A stretch of 64,000 nt of DNA. Origin: SZUA-217 sp964194555. Its GTDB lineage: Bacteria > Actinomycetota > Acidimicrobiia > Spongiisociales > ZC4RG35. The position numbers and the translations under genes are program-made. The stretch is taken from positions 51,377 to 115,376 of the forward strand of contig CAXMMT010000005.1 in assembly GCA_964194555.1 (NCBI GenBank), in the 5' to 3' direction. Each line of letters starts with the position of its first letter. Within the stretch, counting starts at the first letter, position 1. A model generated the notes under the pieces. That model ran no database searches and was not told the DNA's origin. It saw nothing but the letters and a program-made list of their open reading frames with translations. Below, one piece after another: positions 27,237 through 35,495 of the stretch.

Positions 27237-27463
27237 AGACTGTCACGCAACTCTCTGATCATCTCCTCGGGGGAAGGTCCTGGTTTCACCGGTCCGCGCA
27301 ACTTTGCACGCGCTGCAACCTCTTGCCACGACAGCTGCTTAGAGGTCATCGTCAATTCTCTGAGAAGATATTCGGACAGCGACAGGCCTTCTGCCACAGC
27401 TTTCTCCTTGAGACGTCGGTGTACGTCATCTGGCATATTTCGAATCTGCACCATCTTGGACAT
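27233..27463 (-). CDS. vapB: VapB-like antitoxin (FitA/ribbon-helix-helix type)
   Basis: 76 residues from ATG 27463 (MSKMVQIRNMPDDVHRRLKE). The N-terminal half is a ribbon-helix-helix (VQIRNMPDDVHRRL, LSLSEYLLRELT); the C-terminal part is the toxin-binding tail. An in-frame extension to 27493 runs into the palindrome upstream and is unlikely. It would repress its own operon by binding the palindrome at 27481-27497. Confidence 0.88.
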   Translation of the reverse strand: MSKMVQIRNMPDDVHRRLKEKAVAEGLSLSEYLLRELTMTSKQLSWQEVAARAKLRGPVKPGPSPEEMIRELRDSL

Positions 27464-27480
27464 GTCATCAATACCTATCA

Positions 27481-27497
27481 ACATGTGCAGCACATGT
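27481..27497. promoter_or_regulatory. Perfect inverted repeat upstream of vapBC, candidate autoregulatory operator
   Basis: ACATGTG, spacer CAG, CACATGT, ending 18 bp before the vapB start. Size and placement fit a ribbon-helix-helix antitoxin operator. Binding is inferred. Confidence 0.55.
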
Positions 27498-27520
27498 CAA
27501 TGGTGCTCAGCGCATGCAAT

Positions 27521-27555
27521 ATCAAGGATGTTCAGAGAATCTGACCATCCTTGAT
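27521..27555 (-). terminator. Hairpin spanning the hutI 3' end
   Basis: Perfect 10-bp arms (ATCAAGGATG and CATCCTTGAT) around a 15-nt loop. On the minus strand the first arm lies in the last codons of hutI and the loop contains its stop. No U tract follows, so a factor-independent terminator is only possible; it could also protect the 3' end. Confidence 0.4.
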
Positions 27556-28716
27556 TGTCTCCGAGAGGAGATCAGAGGCAGGGCGATAGGGAATGTGAGC
27601 CGGTGTTGGCGCGTCGAGGATGACGAGATCGGCCGGTGATCCTTCTTTGATCTGTCCTCGATCTTCGAGACCAAGGGATAGCGCGCCGCCGCGGGTTGCG
27701 GCCCAGATCGCCTCATCAACGGTGAGACCCATCTGAACCACCCCTAGCGAGATCACCAATCCCATGGTCTCGAAGTAGGAGGTACCCGGGTTGCAGTCCG
27801 TAGCCAGGGTCACGGTGCATCCTGCGTCCCAGAGCATCCGACCCGAAGGCTGCGGACTCCCCAAGGTATAGGCCGCACCCGGCACAAGGACACAGGCGAC
27901 GTCGGCATCGGCAAGGAGCGCTGCCTCCCCAGGAGTGACATGATCCAGGTGGTCCGCCGACGAGGCACCGATTTCAGCAGCGAGGGCCGCCCCTCCCACG
28001 TGGCTCAACTGTTCAGCATGGACCCGAGCAGGAAGACCCAGTGGTTTGGCCGCATTGAAGATGGTCCGGGCTTCGTCCACCGAGAACACGCCATCCTCGA
28101 CGAACACGTCACAGAAGTCAGCAAGGTCCGCTGCTGCGGGGAGCATCTCATCAACCACCAGTTTGATATACCCATCACGATCAGATGCGTATTCGGCCGG
28201 TAGCGAGTGTGCGCCGAGAAAGGTGGAACGCACCGTGATCGGAAGTTCCTCACCGATGCGGCGTGCCACCCGAAGAAGCCGAAGCTCGGTTTCGAGATCG
28301 AGCCCATATCCCGATTTGATCTCGATGGTGGTTGTGCCGCCCCGGATCATCCTCCAGACCCGTTTGGCGGCGAGATCAAAGAGCGTTTCCTCTGGAGTCG
28401 ATCGGGTCGCCTCGACCGTGGACAGGATCCCGCCACCGGAGGCGGCGATGTCCGTGTACGACTCGCCGGCGAGACGTCGGGCGAACTCGTCGGAGCGATC
28501 CCCGGCAAACACCAGATGAGTATGGGCGTCTACGAACCCGGGGATCACAGCATTGCCGGAGACATCCAACCTCTTGCGTCCCTCTTGGGCAGGCGCATCT
28601 GAGTTAGAACCGACATAGGTGACGTTGCCATCATCAATGGCAACCACTGCATTGAGAACCGGTTCTCCGACATTGGTGGTGAGGTGGCCGATCCCTGTGA
28701 TGAACAGGTCCGACAT
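27532..28716 (-). CDS. hutI: Imidazolonepropionase
   Basis: 394 residues. Amidohydrolase fold with GFVDAHTHLVFAGDRSDEF, the substrate-binding KSGYGLDLETELRLL, and the C-terminal metal/catalytic motif TLATDCNPGTSYFE. It opens the ring of imidazolone-5-propionate in histidine degradation. Its ATG overlaps the hutH stop by 4 bp, so hutH-hutI form an operon. Urocanase (hutU) and later steps are not in the window. Confidence 0.95.
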   Translation of the reverse strand: MSDLFITGIGHLTTNVGEPVLNAVVAIDDGNVTYVGSNSDAPAQEGRKRLDVSGNAVIPGFVDAHTHLVFAGDRSDEFARRLAGESYTDIAASGGGILSTVEATRSTPEETLFDLAAKRVWRMIRGGTTTIEIKSGYGLDLETELRLLRVARRIGEELPITVRSTFLGAHSLPAEYASDRDGYIKLVVDEMLPAAADLADFCDVFVEDGVFSVDEARTIFNAAKPLGLPARVHAEQLSHVGGAALAAEIGASSADHLDHVTPGEAALLADADVACVLVPGAAYTLGSPQPSGRMLWDAGCTVTLATDCNPGTSYFETMGLVISLGVVQMGLTVDEAIWAATRGGALSLGLEDRGQIKEGSPADLVILDAPTPAHIPYRPASDLLSETIKDGQIL

Positions 28717-30212
28717 CAGGCCGTCAGCGATCCATCCGCAATGAGATCGGCCACAACCTCGATCTCGTCCGCTAGAGATCGGTCTTCGGTCAACGGTGGC
28801 ACGTGATCTCTAATCACGCCAGCCACGCGAGCAGTCCCGGCTGCTGGTGTCAGGGGTGCCCGATAGTCGATCCCTTGCACCGCACAGAGGATCTCGATCG
28901 CGAGAACCCGTCTGACGTTGTCGAGAACCTCGAGGAGTTTCTTCCCGGCACCCCAACCCATGGAAACATGGTCCTCCTGACCTCCCGAGGTCGGGATCGA
29001 CTCCACCGAAGCAGGATGAGCCAGAATCTTGTTCTCGGCCACAAGCGCAGCCTGAACGTATTGGCTGATCATGTACCCCGAGTCGAGGCCAGGGTCGGCA
29101 GCAAGGAACGCAGGCAGCCCGCGAGAGCGGACAGGGTCGAGAATTCGGTTGGTTCTTCTTTCGGAGATCGACGCCAGTTCTGACACAGCAATCGTGGCGA
29201 AATCGAGGACGAAGGCGAGGGGTTGTCCATGAAAGTTGCCCCCAGAAAGCACCTCTCCTGTCTCGGGGAAGACGATCGGGTTGTCTACGACCGAGCCCAT
29301 CTCCCGGGCAAGGACCGCTTCCACGTGGTCGAGAGTGTCGGTGACTGCACCGTGAACCTGGGGTGAGCATCGCAGCGAGTAGGCGTCCTGGACAGCGTGC
29401 TCGAAGTCATCGGTATGACTGGCCATGATCGACGAACCGTCGAGGAGGTTGGCGATCCGCTGGGCCGAACGAATCTGTCCAGGGTGAGGACGCAGTTGGT
29501 GGACCTCGGGCCTGAACGGGCGACCACTACCCATCATCGCCTCAACTGTGAGAGCGACAGCGATATCGGCCGCTTCCACGAGTCGACGAGCCCGGTCAAG
29601 GGCGATCGCACCCATCGCCGACATCCCTTCGGTCCCGTTCAGGAGTGATAGACCCTCTTTCGTCTGAAGTTTTACCGGCTCGAGTCCGGATTCCGAAGCT
29701 GGGACCACCTTGCCGCCGGTCTTGACCTTGCCTTCTCCGATGATGGGGAGGGCGAGATGAGCAAAGGGCGCCAGGTCACCCGATGCTCCAACCGATCCCT
29801 GGGAGGGGACTACCGGAAGAATGTCCCGGTCCAACATCTCCAGCAGCTTTTTGACAATGGCAGGGCTAACCCCCGAATACCCTTGTGTCAGAGTCCTCGC
29901 CCGCAGAAGGAGCATGGCCCGCACCATCTCGTCGGGGAGAGGCTCCCCTACGCCGGTGGCGTGAGATCGAAGCAGGTTGTACTGAAGGGCCTCTGCCTCA
30001 TCACGACCGATATGGGTGTTGGCCAACGCACCGAAACCGGTGGTGACTCCGTAGACCACGTCGCCGGACTCGACCACTTGGTCGACCAACTCACGGGCAG
30101 GGCGGAGACGCTCGGCCAGGTCATCCGCCGGTCTTGCCTTGGCGCGTCGATAGGCCACTTCAACGACGACTTGCGGGGTGAGCGGGCCACCATCAACTAT
30201 GACTGTTTCCAC
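28716..30212 (-). CDS. hutH: Histidine ammonia-lyase
   Basis: 498 residues. The Ala143-Ser144-Gly145 triad that forms the MIO cofactor is in QGSVGASGDLAPFAH. Further family blocks are GVTTGFGALA, LLNGTEGMSAMG, QDAYSLRCSPQVHG and TSGGQEDHVSMG. It converts histidine to urocanate and ammonia. ATG start 34 bp from the divergent thioesterase gene. Confidence 0.97.
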   Translation of the reverse strand: METVIVDGGPLTPQVVVEVAYRRAKARPADDLAERLRPARELVDQVVESGDVVYGVTTGFGALANTHIGRDEAEALQYNLLRSHATGVGEPLPDEMVRAMLLLRARTLTQGYSGVSPAIVKKLLEMLDRDILPVVPSQGSVGASGDLAPFAHLALPIIGEGKVKTGGKVVPASESGLEPVKLQTKEGLSLLNGTEGMSAMGAIALDRARRLVEAADIAVALTVEAMMGSGRPFRPEVHQLRPHPGQIRSAQRIANLLDGSSIMASHTDDFEHAVQDAYSLRCSPQVHGAVTDTLDHVEAVLAREMGSVVDNPIVFPETGEVLSGGNFHGQPLAFVLDFATIAVSELASISERRTNRILDPVRSRGLPAFLAADPGLDSGYMISQYVQAALVAENKILAHPASVESIPTSGGQEDHVSMGWGAGKKLLEVLDNVRRVLAIEILCAVQGIDYRAPLTPAAGTARVAGVIRDHVPPLTEDRSLADEIEVVADLIADGSLTA

Positions 30213-30246
30213 GGCCCGCGACGGTAGCTGCCAGTAGCGTCACGGA

Positions 30247-30636
30247 ATGCCCACGACACAGAAGATCCGCTATTCGGACTGTGACCCACAGGGCATTGTC
30301 TTCAACGCCAACTATGCCCGCTATTGGGATGATGCCATTACTGATTGGTTCGAAGAGTTGGGTTTTGGCGGGACCGAACTGGGTGGCATCGGTGTCGACG
30401 TCGTCACCGCCAGGCTCGAGATCGATTTCACGGCCGCCGCGAAACTCGGCGACACACTGGTGACCGACACCGCAGTCGAGCGATTTGGCGAAACCTCGAT
30501 AACGGTGCTTGTAACCACAAGTCGTGAATCAGACGGGCACACCGTTGTTTCAGGCAGGGCCGTATATGTGTTTGTGAATCCAGCCGATTTCCGACCCATC
30601 GCGGTGCCTGAATCGTTGCGGGAGGCGGTCGGCTAG
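30247..30636 (+). CDS. Acyl-CoA thioesterase (4-hydroxybenzoyl-CoA thioesterase / YbgC family, hot-dog fold)
   Basis: 129 residues. The catalytic region IRYSDCDPQGIVFNANYARYWDDA matches the HotDog active-site consensus with Asp13. It hydrolyses a small acyl-CoA; the specific acyl group is unknown. It is divergent from hutH and 35 bp before the CoA-binding protein gene, in a neighbourhood rich in acyl-CoA enzymes. Confidence 0.88.
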   Translation: MPTTQKIRYSDCDPQGIVFNANYARYWDDAITDWFEELGFGGTELGGIGVDVVTARLEIDFTAAAKLGDTLVTDTAVERFGETSITVLVTTSRESDGHTVVSGRAVYVFVNPADFRPIAVPESLREAVG

Positions 30637-30671
30637 GAATGTTGGCCCTTCCGGTTAGCGTTTAGGAGAAC

Positions 30672-31070
30672 ATGAAGGATCTCACACCTCTCCTCGCCGA
30701 GCCGGGTACCTCGTTGGCCGTGGTCGGGGCTACCGATCACCCCACCAAGTACGGAGGGATCATCTACCGCGACCTCAAGAGCAAGGGATATCCCGTGTTT
30801 GCCGTCAACCCCTATCGCCAGTTTGTCGACGGGGACGCCTGTTGGGTCAAGGTGTCTGATCTTCCTTCAAAGCCGACGATCGTCGTTCTCGTCGTGCCGG
30901 CGAAGCGGGGCATCGGTGTTCTGGAGGACTGTGCCGACGAAGGGATTCGCAACATCTGGATTCAGCCAGGCGCCTTCTCGATGGAGATGGCTGACGTTCT
31001 CGAGGCTGGAGACTTTGATTGGCTGGCCGAGGCATGTGTGATGGTCCGGGCAAGGACCGCCGTCGCATAG
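30672..31070 (+). CDS. CoA-binding domain protein (YccU family)
   Basis: 132 residues. A single Rossmann CoA-binding domain: LAVVGATDHPTKYGGIIYRDL, FAVNPYRQFVDG, and the ending GIRNIWIQPGAFS followed by ACVMVRA, similar to the N-terminal domain of acyl-CoA synthetases and SucD. Members are small stand-alone proteins without a defined reaction. AGGAG lies 7 bp before the ATG. Confidence 0.88.
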   Translation: MKDLTPLLAEPGTSLAVVGATDHPTKYGGIIYRDLKSKGYPVFAVNPYRQFVDGDACWVKVSDLPSKPTIVVLVVPAKRGIGVLEDCADEGIRNIWIQPGAFSMEMADVLEAGDFDWLAEACVMVRARTAVA

Positions 31071-31086
31071 CTCCCCTGGGTGCGAC

Positions 31087-32193
31087 TCAGAGCTGTCCCC
31101 GAAACAGTTCCCTGGCGATGATGTTGCGCTGGATCTCTGACGTCCCCTCATAGATTCGGGGGGCCCGCACTTCACGGTAGAGATGAGCCAGGGTCGAGTC
31201 GGCCTCCAGACCGCGGGCACCCAGCACCTGAATGGCGACGTCGACCGCCTTTTGCGCAGTCTCGGTGGCATGGAGTTTCGCCATGGCGGACCTGCCTGTG
31301 AGCGATTCGCGATGACCTGAGTCGTAGGTCTCTGCGGCTGAGTAGATGAGGTGCTCGGCTGCTGCAATTGCCACCCGAACATCAGCCAGTTGGTGGGACA
31401 CCCCCTGAAACTCTGAGATAGGAGTGCCGAAGGCCTCCCGTCCAGCGGCATGCTCCACTGCTATCCCGAGAGCGGCCTCCGCCATTCCCAGAGCGAAGGC
31501 ACCGACGCTAGGCCGGAACAAGTCCAGGGTTTGCATGGCGACCTGGAAGCCTTGGTCGACATCACCCAGGACGTGGTCATCAGGCACATAGACGCCATCG
31601 AACCTCCATCGACCCAAGGCATGAGGCGAGACCATCTCAATCGATTCTCCTGTGATCCCGTCGAGGGAGATCGGCACTACGAATGCGGTAACTCCCCGGT
31701 GCCCGGCGTTCTGGGTGGTTCGGGCGAACACTGTGGCGACGTCTGCGTCGGGAGCATTCGAGATGTAGGTCTTTTCCCCGGTCAGACGATATCCGTCACC
31801 ATCACGCTCGGCGCTCATCGAGAGATTGGCTGCGTCCGAGCCGGCACCAGGCTCGGTGAGGGCGAAAGCCGCTACCGCTTCCCCGGAGCGGATGGCCGGC
31901 ATCCACTTTGCCTTGATTGTCTCGTTCTCCGAGAGATGAATGGGGATGCCTCCAAGACCCTGGACGGCGAACGCCGTCTCTGCCTCGGTACACACCCGGG
32001 CAAGACCCTGACGGATCCGGCATAGATCCGATGCCGATACCCCATGATCGTCGAATAGCCGCTCGAGAAGCCCTGCCGATGCAATGGCTGCGAGCAACTC
32101 TCGATTGACCCGACCATGAGTTCGACCCTCGGCAATGGGGACAAGAGCCTGGCCGAGCCGCTCCGAGTCAGCAACCAGGTGGTGGACCTCCAT
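31087..32193 (-). CDS. Acyl-CoA dehydrogenase
   Basis: 368 residues from ATG 32193, placed 7 bp after the preceding stop; an upstream extension overlaps the neighbouring gene and is rejected. FAD-binding AFALTEPGAGSD and TGEKTYISNAPDAD, and the C-terminal PRIYEGTSEIQRNIIARELF, whose Glu is the catalytic base of many family members. It oxidises an acyl-CoA to the enoyl-CoA. An enoyl-CoA hydratase gene lies nearby on the other strand. Chain-length preference cannot be read from sequence. Confidence 0.92.
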   Translation of the reverse strand: MEVHHLVADSERLGQALVPIAEGRTHGRVNRELLAAIASAGLLERLFDDHGVSASDLCRIRQGLARVCTEAETAFAVQGLGGIPIHLSENETIKAKWMPAIRSGEAVAAFALTEPGAGSDAANLSMSAERDGDGYRLTGEKTYISNAPDADVATVFARTTQNAGHRGVTAFVVPISLDGITGESIEMVSPHALGRWRFDGVYVPDDHVLGDVDQGFQVAMQTLDLFRPSVGAFALGMAEAALGIAVEHAAGREAFGTPISEFQGVSHQLADVRVAIAAAEHLIYSAAETYDSGHRESLTGRSAMAKLHATETAQKAVDVAIQVLGARGLEADSTLAHLYREVRAPRIYEGTSEIQRNIIARELFRGQL

Positions 32194-32200
32194 ATTCGCC

Positions 32201-32575
32201 TCAGGAGGAACTGCGGAGTTGCCCCAGGATTTCTCTGAGACGTTTTTCGATCTCGTCGGTGCCGACTCCGGCGTCGATGGCCTTGTTGATACCCATCGAG
32301 ATCTCGCCCCAGACTGCATTGCCACCGGTCGAGGCTGCTCCAATCCGCTCTTCGAGTAGGTGGTCGCGTAGAGAGTGAAGCCGGTCAAAAGCCGACTTGA
32401 GGTGGGCAGCATCGTGAAGAGGCTGTCCGTCGACCATCTTGTGCGAAAGCTGTCGAAGCTCGTTTTGGCGGTCTTTCAGGCGAGAGCGGCGGTCAAAGGC
32501 ATCGGTTGGCAATGCAAGAAGCTCATCGTGAATGTCCGCGAGTTCCTGTCTCACCTGGTCAAGAGTCGGTTCCAT
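32201..32575 (-). CDS. Hypothetical helical protein
   Basis: 124 residues, strongly helical and charged, with likely coiled-coil segments (LDQVRQELADIHDELLALP and RRSRLKDRQNELRQLSHKM). No signal peptide or membrane helix. It is co-directional with and 7 bp upstream of the acyl-CoA dehydrogenase gene. No family recognised. Confidence 0.7.
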   Translation of the reverse strand: MEPTLDQVRQELADIHDELLALPTDAFDRRSRLKDRQNELRQLSHKMVDGQPLHDAAHLKSAFDRLHSLRDHLLEERIGAASTGGNAVWGEISMGINKAIDAGVGTDEIEKRLREILGQLRSSS

Positions 32576-32637
32576 GGCGGTGAAGTTAATCGCTCAGCGG
32601 CATCGGTGCCGAAACGGTCGGGTTAGCCTCGCATTTC

Positions 32638-33465
32638 GTGAGCCCCTTTCGAGCATCCCCCGGCTTCACCGAGAGCTGGGATCACTTCCGTTTCGAGGTT
32701 GAAGATGGCGTGGCGACTGTCACCTTTGATCGCACTGACAAGCTCAACGCGCTCACATTCGATGTGTACGCCGACCTGCGCGATCTGGTCGGCGAGATCG
32801 AGCATCGCGACGACGTGAATGTCTTGGTCCTCACAGGGACCGGAAGAGGGTTCTGCAGCGGGGGAGATGTGGACGAGATCATCGGGCCCCTTCTGAACAC
32901 GGACTCCAGGAGTCTTCTCGAATTCACCAGAATGACCGGGGCCGTTGTCGAAGGTCTCAGACGGGTGCCGATGCCGGTCATCGCTGCGGTCAATGGTGTC
33001 GCCGCAGGCGCCGGCGCGGTAATCGCGCTGGCGGCGGACCTTCGTGTGCTTGCCGAGTCGGCATCGTTCCACTTCTTGTTCACCAAGGTGGGTCTGGCCG
33101 GAGCCGACATGGGGTCGGCCTATCTGCTGCCACGCGTCGTCGGATTCGGAAGAGCAACCGAACTGCTCCTTCTCGGCGACAAGATTGGCGCTGAGGAGTG
33201 TGTGCGCATCGGACTGGCATCCAAAGTCGTTTCCGACGACGACCTCGAATCTGAATCGAAGAGGTTGGCCCGTCGTCTCGCCGATGGCCCGACGCTGGCA
33301 TACGGTGCCACCAAGACTCTGCTGAGTAGAGAGCAGGACATGGATCTGTCGTCCGCGATCGAACTGGAGGCGTTCACTCAGGCTCTCTTGATGACCACCG
33401 AGGATCACGCCGAGTTCTACAAGGCGTTCACCGGCAAACGGCCACCGGAGTGGAAGGGCAGATGA
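32638..33465 (+). CDS. Enoyl-CoA hydratase/isomerase family protein
   Basis: 275 residues. Crotonase-fold landmarks: VATVTFDRTDKLNALTF, the oxyanion-hole block GRGFCSGGDVDEI, and PVIAAVNGVAAGAGAVIALA followed by GLAGADMGSAYLLPR. Hydrates enoyl-CoA in fatty acid or aromatic-acid breakdown. GTG start. Divergent from the hypothetical gene upstream. Confidence 0.92.
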   Translation: MSPFRASPGFTESWDHFRFEVEDGVATVTFDRTDKLNALTFDVYADLRDLVGEIEHRDDVNVLVLTGTGRGFCSGGDVDEIIGPLLNTDSRSLLEFTRMTGAVVEGLRRVPMPVIAAVNGVAAGAGAVIALAADLRVLAESASFHFLFTKVGLAGADMGSAYLLPRVVGFGRATELLLLGDKIGAEECVRIGLASKVVSDDDLESESKRLARRLADGPTLAYGATKTLLSREQDMDLSSAIELEAFTQALLMTTEDHAEFYKAFTGKRPPEWKGR

Positions 33466-33486
33466 CTCCGGATCACGGCAAGATCC

Positions 33487-34272
33487 TCAGTCGTCGAGGA
33501 TGAAAACGGCTTCCTCGTAACGACGTATCCGTCCGTCGTTGGCCCGTTGCACAAGCAGATCCTCCAGTGAACGCTGCTTCTTTTCCTGGGTCCGATCAGA
33601 TTGGAGCAGCGAGAGGTCGATGTTGATGCGGAGTGCTCTCTCCGGGATCAGAAAACGTGTGATTCCGGCCGGCAAGAGGTCCTCCCCAACCGCTGCTTTC
33701 ATCACATCCTCAACCGTGAGCGTGGGAAGCTCGAGAACCGCGCACCAGTCGGGGTACCTCCATTCCACGGACTCGATGGTGGGATCTGCGACTCGGTTCA
33801 CGGTCCATCTGCCGGTGTAGGTGCCGACGAGAGCTGAAAGCGTGGCATTCGGACTGATCCCTTCGCCGAGCACCGATAATGACTCACCGTCGACGGTGTG
33901 GAGTCTGGGGGTGAACTCGTTGTGGGCGAGAGTCAGCGGGTCGGTGTCGGCGATCTGAGCGACGATTTCATCCGGTTGGCAGCCTCTGACTACGTGATGC
34001 CAGGTCTCGAGTGTTATCCGACCAGGGTCCACCACCTGGACCACGGCGTGGTCCATCCCCAGTTTCTTCAGGGCCTCGGTTCTCGTCGCCCCATCCAGAA
34101 CCACCAGGTCACCGCTCGGCGCCTCCGAGCAAATCATCGGGTTGACCTGGATTCCGTCGGCGTCGATGCGTTCGACGAGACGATTCACCCGAAGGGGATC
34201 GACCTCTTCGTGTCGACAGAGTCGATCCAGGGAGATCACCCGCAACTTGGGAACAGAGGGCATAAACCCCAT
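33487..34272 (-). CDS. ParB-like nuclease-domain protein (SerK/SbnI-like)
   Basis: 261 residues from ATG 34272; ATG 34263 is also possible. Residues 1-100 form a ParB/Srx-type domain: LRVISLDRLCRHEEVDPLRV, PMICSEAPSGDLVVLDGATR, then TEALKKLGMDHAVVQVVD. The HEEVDP and DGxxR motifs are those of SerK/SbnI free-serine kinases, which share this fold, rather than of chromosome-partition ParB, which needs a helix-turn-helix absent here. The common DGHHR reads DGATR. The C-terminal 150 residues match nothing I know. It lies downstream of the kynurenine genes, separated by a long hairpin. Confidence 0.65.
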   Translation of the reverse strand: MGFMPSVPKLRVISLDRLCRHEEVDPLRVNRLVERIDADGIQVNPMICSEAPSGDLVVLDGATRTEALKKLGMDHAVVQVVDPGRITLETWHHVVRGCQPDEIVAQIADTDPLTLAHNEFTPRLHTVDGESLSVLGEGISPNATLSALVGTYTGRWTVNRVADPTIESVEWRYPDWCAVLELPTLTVEDVMKAAVGEDLLPAGITRFLIPERALRINIDLSLLQSDRTQEKKQRSLEDLLVQRANDGRIRRYEEAVFILDD

Positions 34273-34308
34273 TCTGACGCGTCGTCCCAGACTTATCCAC
34301 AGGCCTGA

Positions 34309-34364
34309 ACACGAACCTGAGGTAGTTAGGCCCATATCCGGGCCTAACTACCTCAGGTTCGTGT
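34309..34364. terminator. Perfect 25-bp inverted repeat (hairpin or cruciform)
   Basis: Arms at 34309-34333 and 34340-34364 are perfectly complementary around a 6-nt loop (ATATCC). On the minus strand the first arm includes the last codons and stop of the kynureninase-like gene. No U run follows in either direction. It may terminate transcription, protect mRNA ends, or be a binding site; the arm length is far above a usual terminator. Confidence 0.6.
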
Positions 34365-35495
34365 AATTTCACCGAGGATCGCCGCCAGCCGGTCGACATC
34401 GGCTTCGTCGTGGTAGACGCCGAAGCCGAGGCGGACCCGGTCGCCCCGGTAGTCGACGATGACGTTGCGCTCGTGGAGCGCTTCGTAGATGTCGGCCGCT
34501 CGGTCAGTCTGGTAGGTGAGAAAGTTGCCACGGGTGTGCTCCTCGGAAGGCACCAAGGTTCCGGGCGTCACTCCGGTGCTCATGAACCGACGCTGCAGGC
34601 CCTGAACGTGGTCTGAGATATCGCCCGGCGTGACCCCCTCCTCCTCGAGCCACCCCAGGACTGCGTCGATCCTGTAGATCCCCGACGAATCGTAGGTCGC
34701 CCCGGCGAAACGGGTTCCGTCACTTCCGTAGGCAACCCGGTCACTCACACCACTCTCCAACTGGCCAAACCCTGCGTACCAACCTGTATTGACCGGCCGC
34801 TCGCCATATCCGGGGGGCGCATGGAGGAAGCACACGCCTTCGCCGGACATCGCGTACTTGTATCCGCCGGCAAGGTAGAAGGCTCGATCCTGGATCGATC
34901 CGATGTTGGTCGGCCGGGCCATGAAGGCGTGGTAGCCATCTATGACGACGAAGGCCTTCTCCTCGGATATCGATGACACGATTCGATCGAGATCCGGAAC
35001 GACAAAACCCGAATTGAAGAACACCTCGCTGAGAAATATCAGATCGTGGACCCCCGCCCTCGACTCGCGCGTGAACCTTTCCGAAAACGTTTCGAAGGGT
35101 TCCGCAGGTACCCGGTCCACAATGGCAAGCCCCTCCTCTTCCCAGCGTCTCGACTGGCGGGTGAAGGAGTGGAACTCGGAGTCGGTTGTCAACACGCGAA
35201 CGGGGGGCTCCAAACATGAGAAGACCCGTACTACCAACTCATGGGTGTTGGGAGCGATGATCAGCGTCTCGCTGCCTTTGAGCCCGAGAATGGAAGCGAT
35301 CCGCTTTGTCGCTCTTGGCATGACAGTCCCAAAGATGTGCTCCCACTTGTCGTCAATCATCTCTGCGGCGTCGAGCCATGCCGTCTTGTGGGCCTCATAG
35401 CTGACGTCAGGCCATGGGTGGTGGGAGTGTGCGGCGAAGTGCAGACGATCCGGCTGAGACTCGAGAAACCTGGAGAAGTGCGGTTTGAGGTTCAT
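34353..35495 (-). CDS. Kynureninase-like PLP enzyme (class V aminotransferase fold)
   Basis: 380 residues from ATG 35495; an extension to 35708 overlaps the dioxygenase gene and is rejected. Class V fold features: IIAPNTHELVVRVFSCL, VIDGYHAFMA (the PLP Asp), and YLAGGYKYAMSGEGVCFLH with the PLP Lys. Kynureninase is suggested mainly by the 4-bp overlap with tryptophan 2,3-dioxygenase; it would cleave kynurenine to anthranilate and alanine. The sequence is divergent, so another class V lyase is possible. Confidence 0.72.
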   Translation of the reverse strand: MNLKPHFSRFLESQPDRLHFAAHSHHPWPDVSYEAHKTAWLDAAEMIDDKWEHIFGTVMPRATKRIASILGLKGSETLIIAPNTHELVVRVFSCLEPPVRVLTTDSEFHSFTRQSRRWEEEGLAIVDRVPAEPFETFSERFTRESRAGVHDLIFLSEVFFNSGFVVPDLDRIVSSISEEKAFVVIDGYHAFMARPTNIGSIQDRAFYLAGGYKYAMSGEGVCFLHAPPGYGERPVNTGWYAGFGQLESGVSDRVAYGSDGTRFAGATYDSSGIYRIDAVLGWLEEEGVTPGDISDHVQGLQRRFMSTGVTPGTLVPSEEHTRGNFLTYQTDRAADIYEALHERNVIVDYRGDRVRLGFGVYHDEADVDRLAAILGEITRT

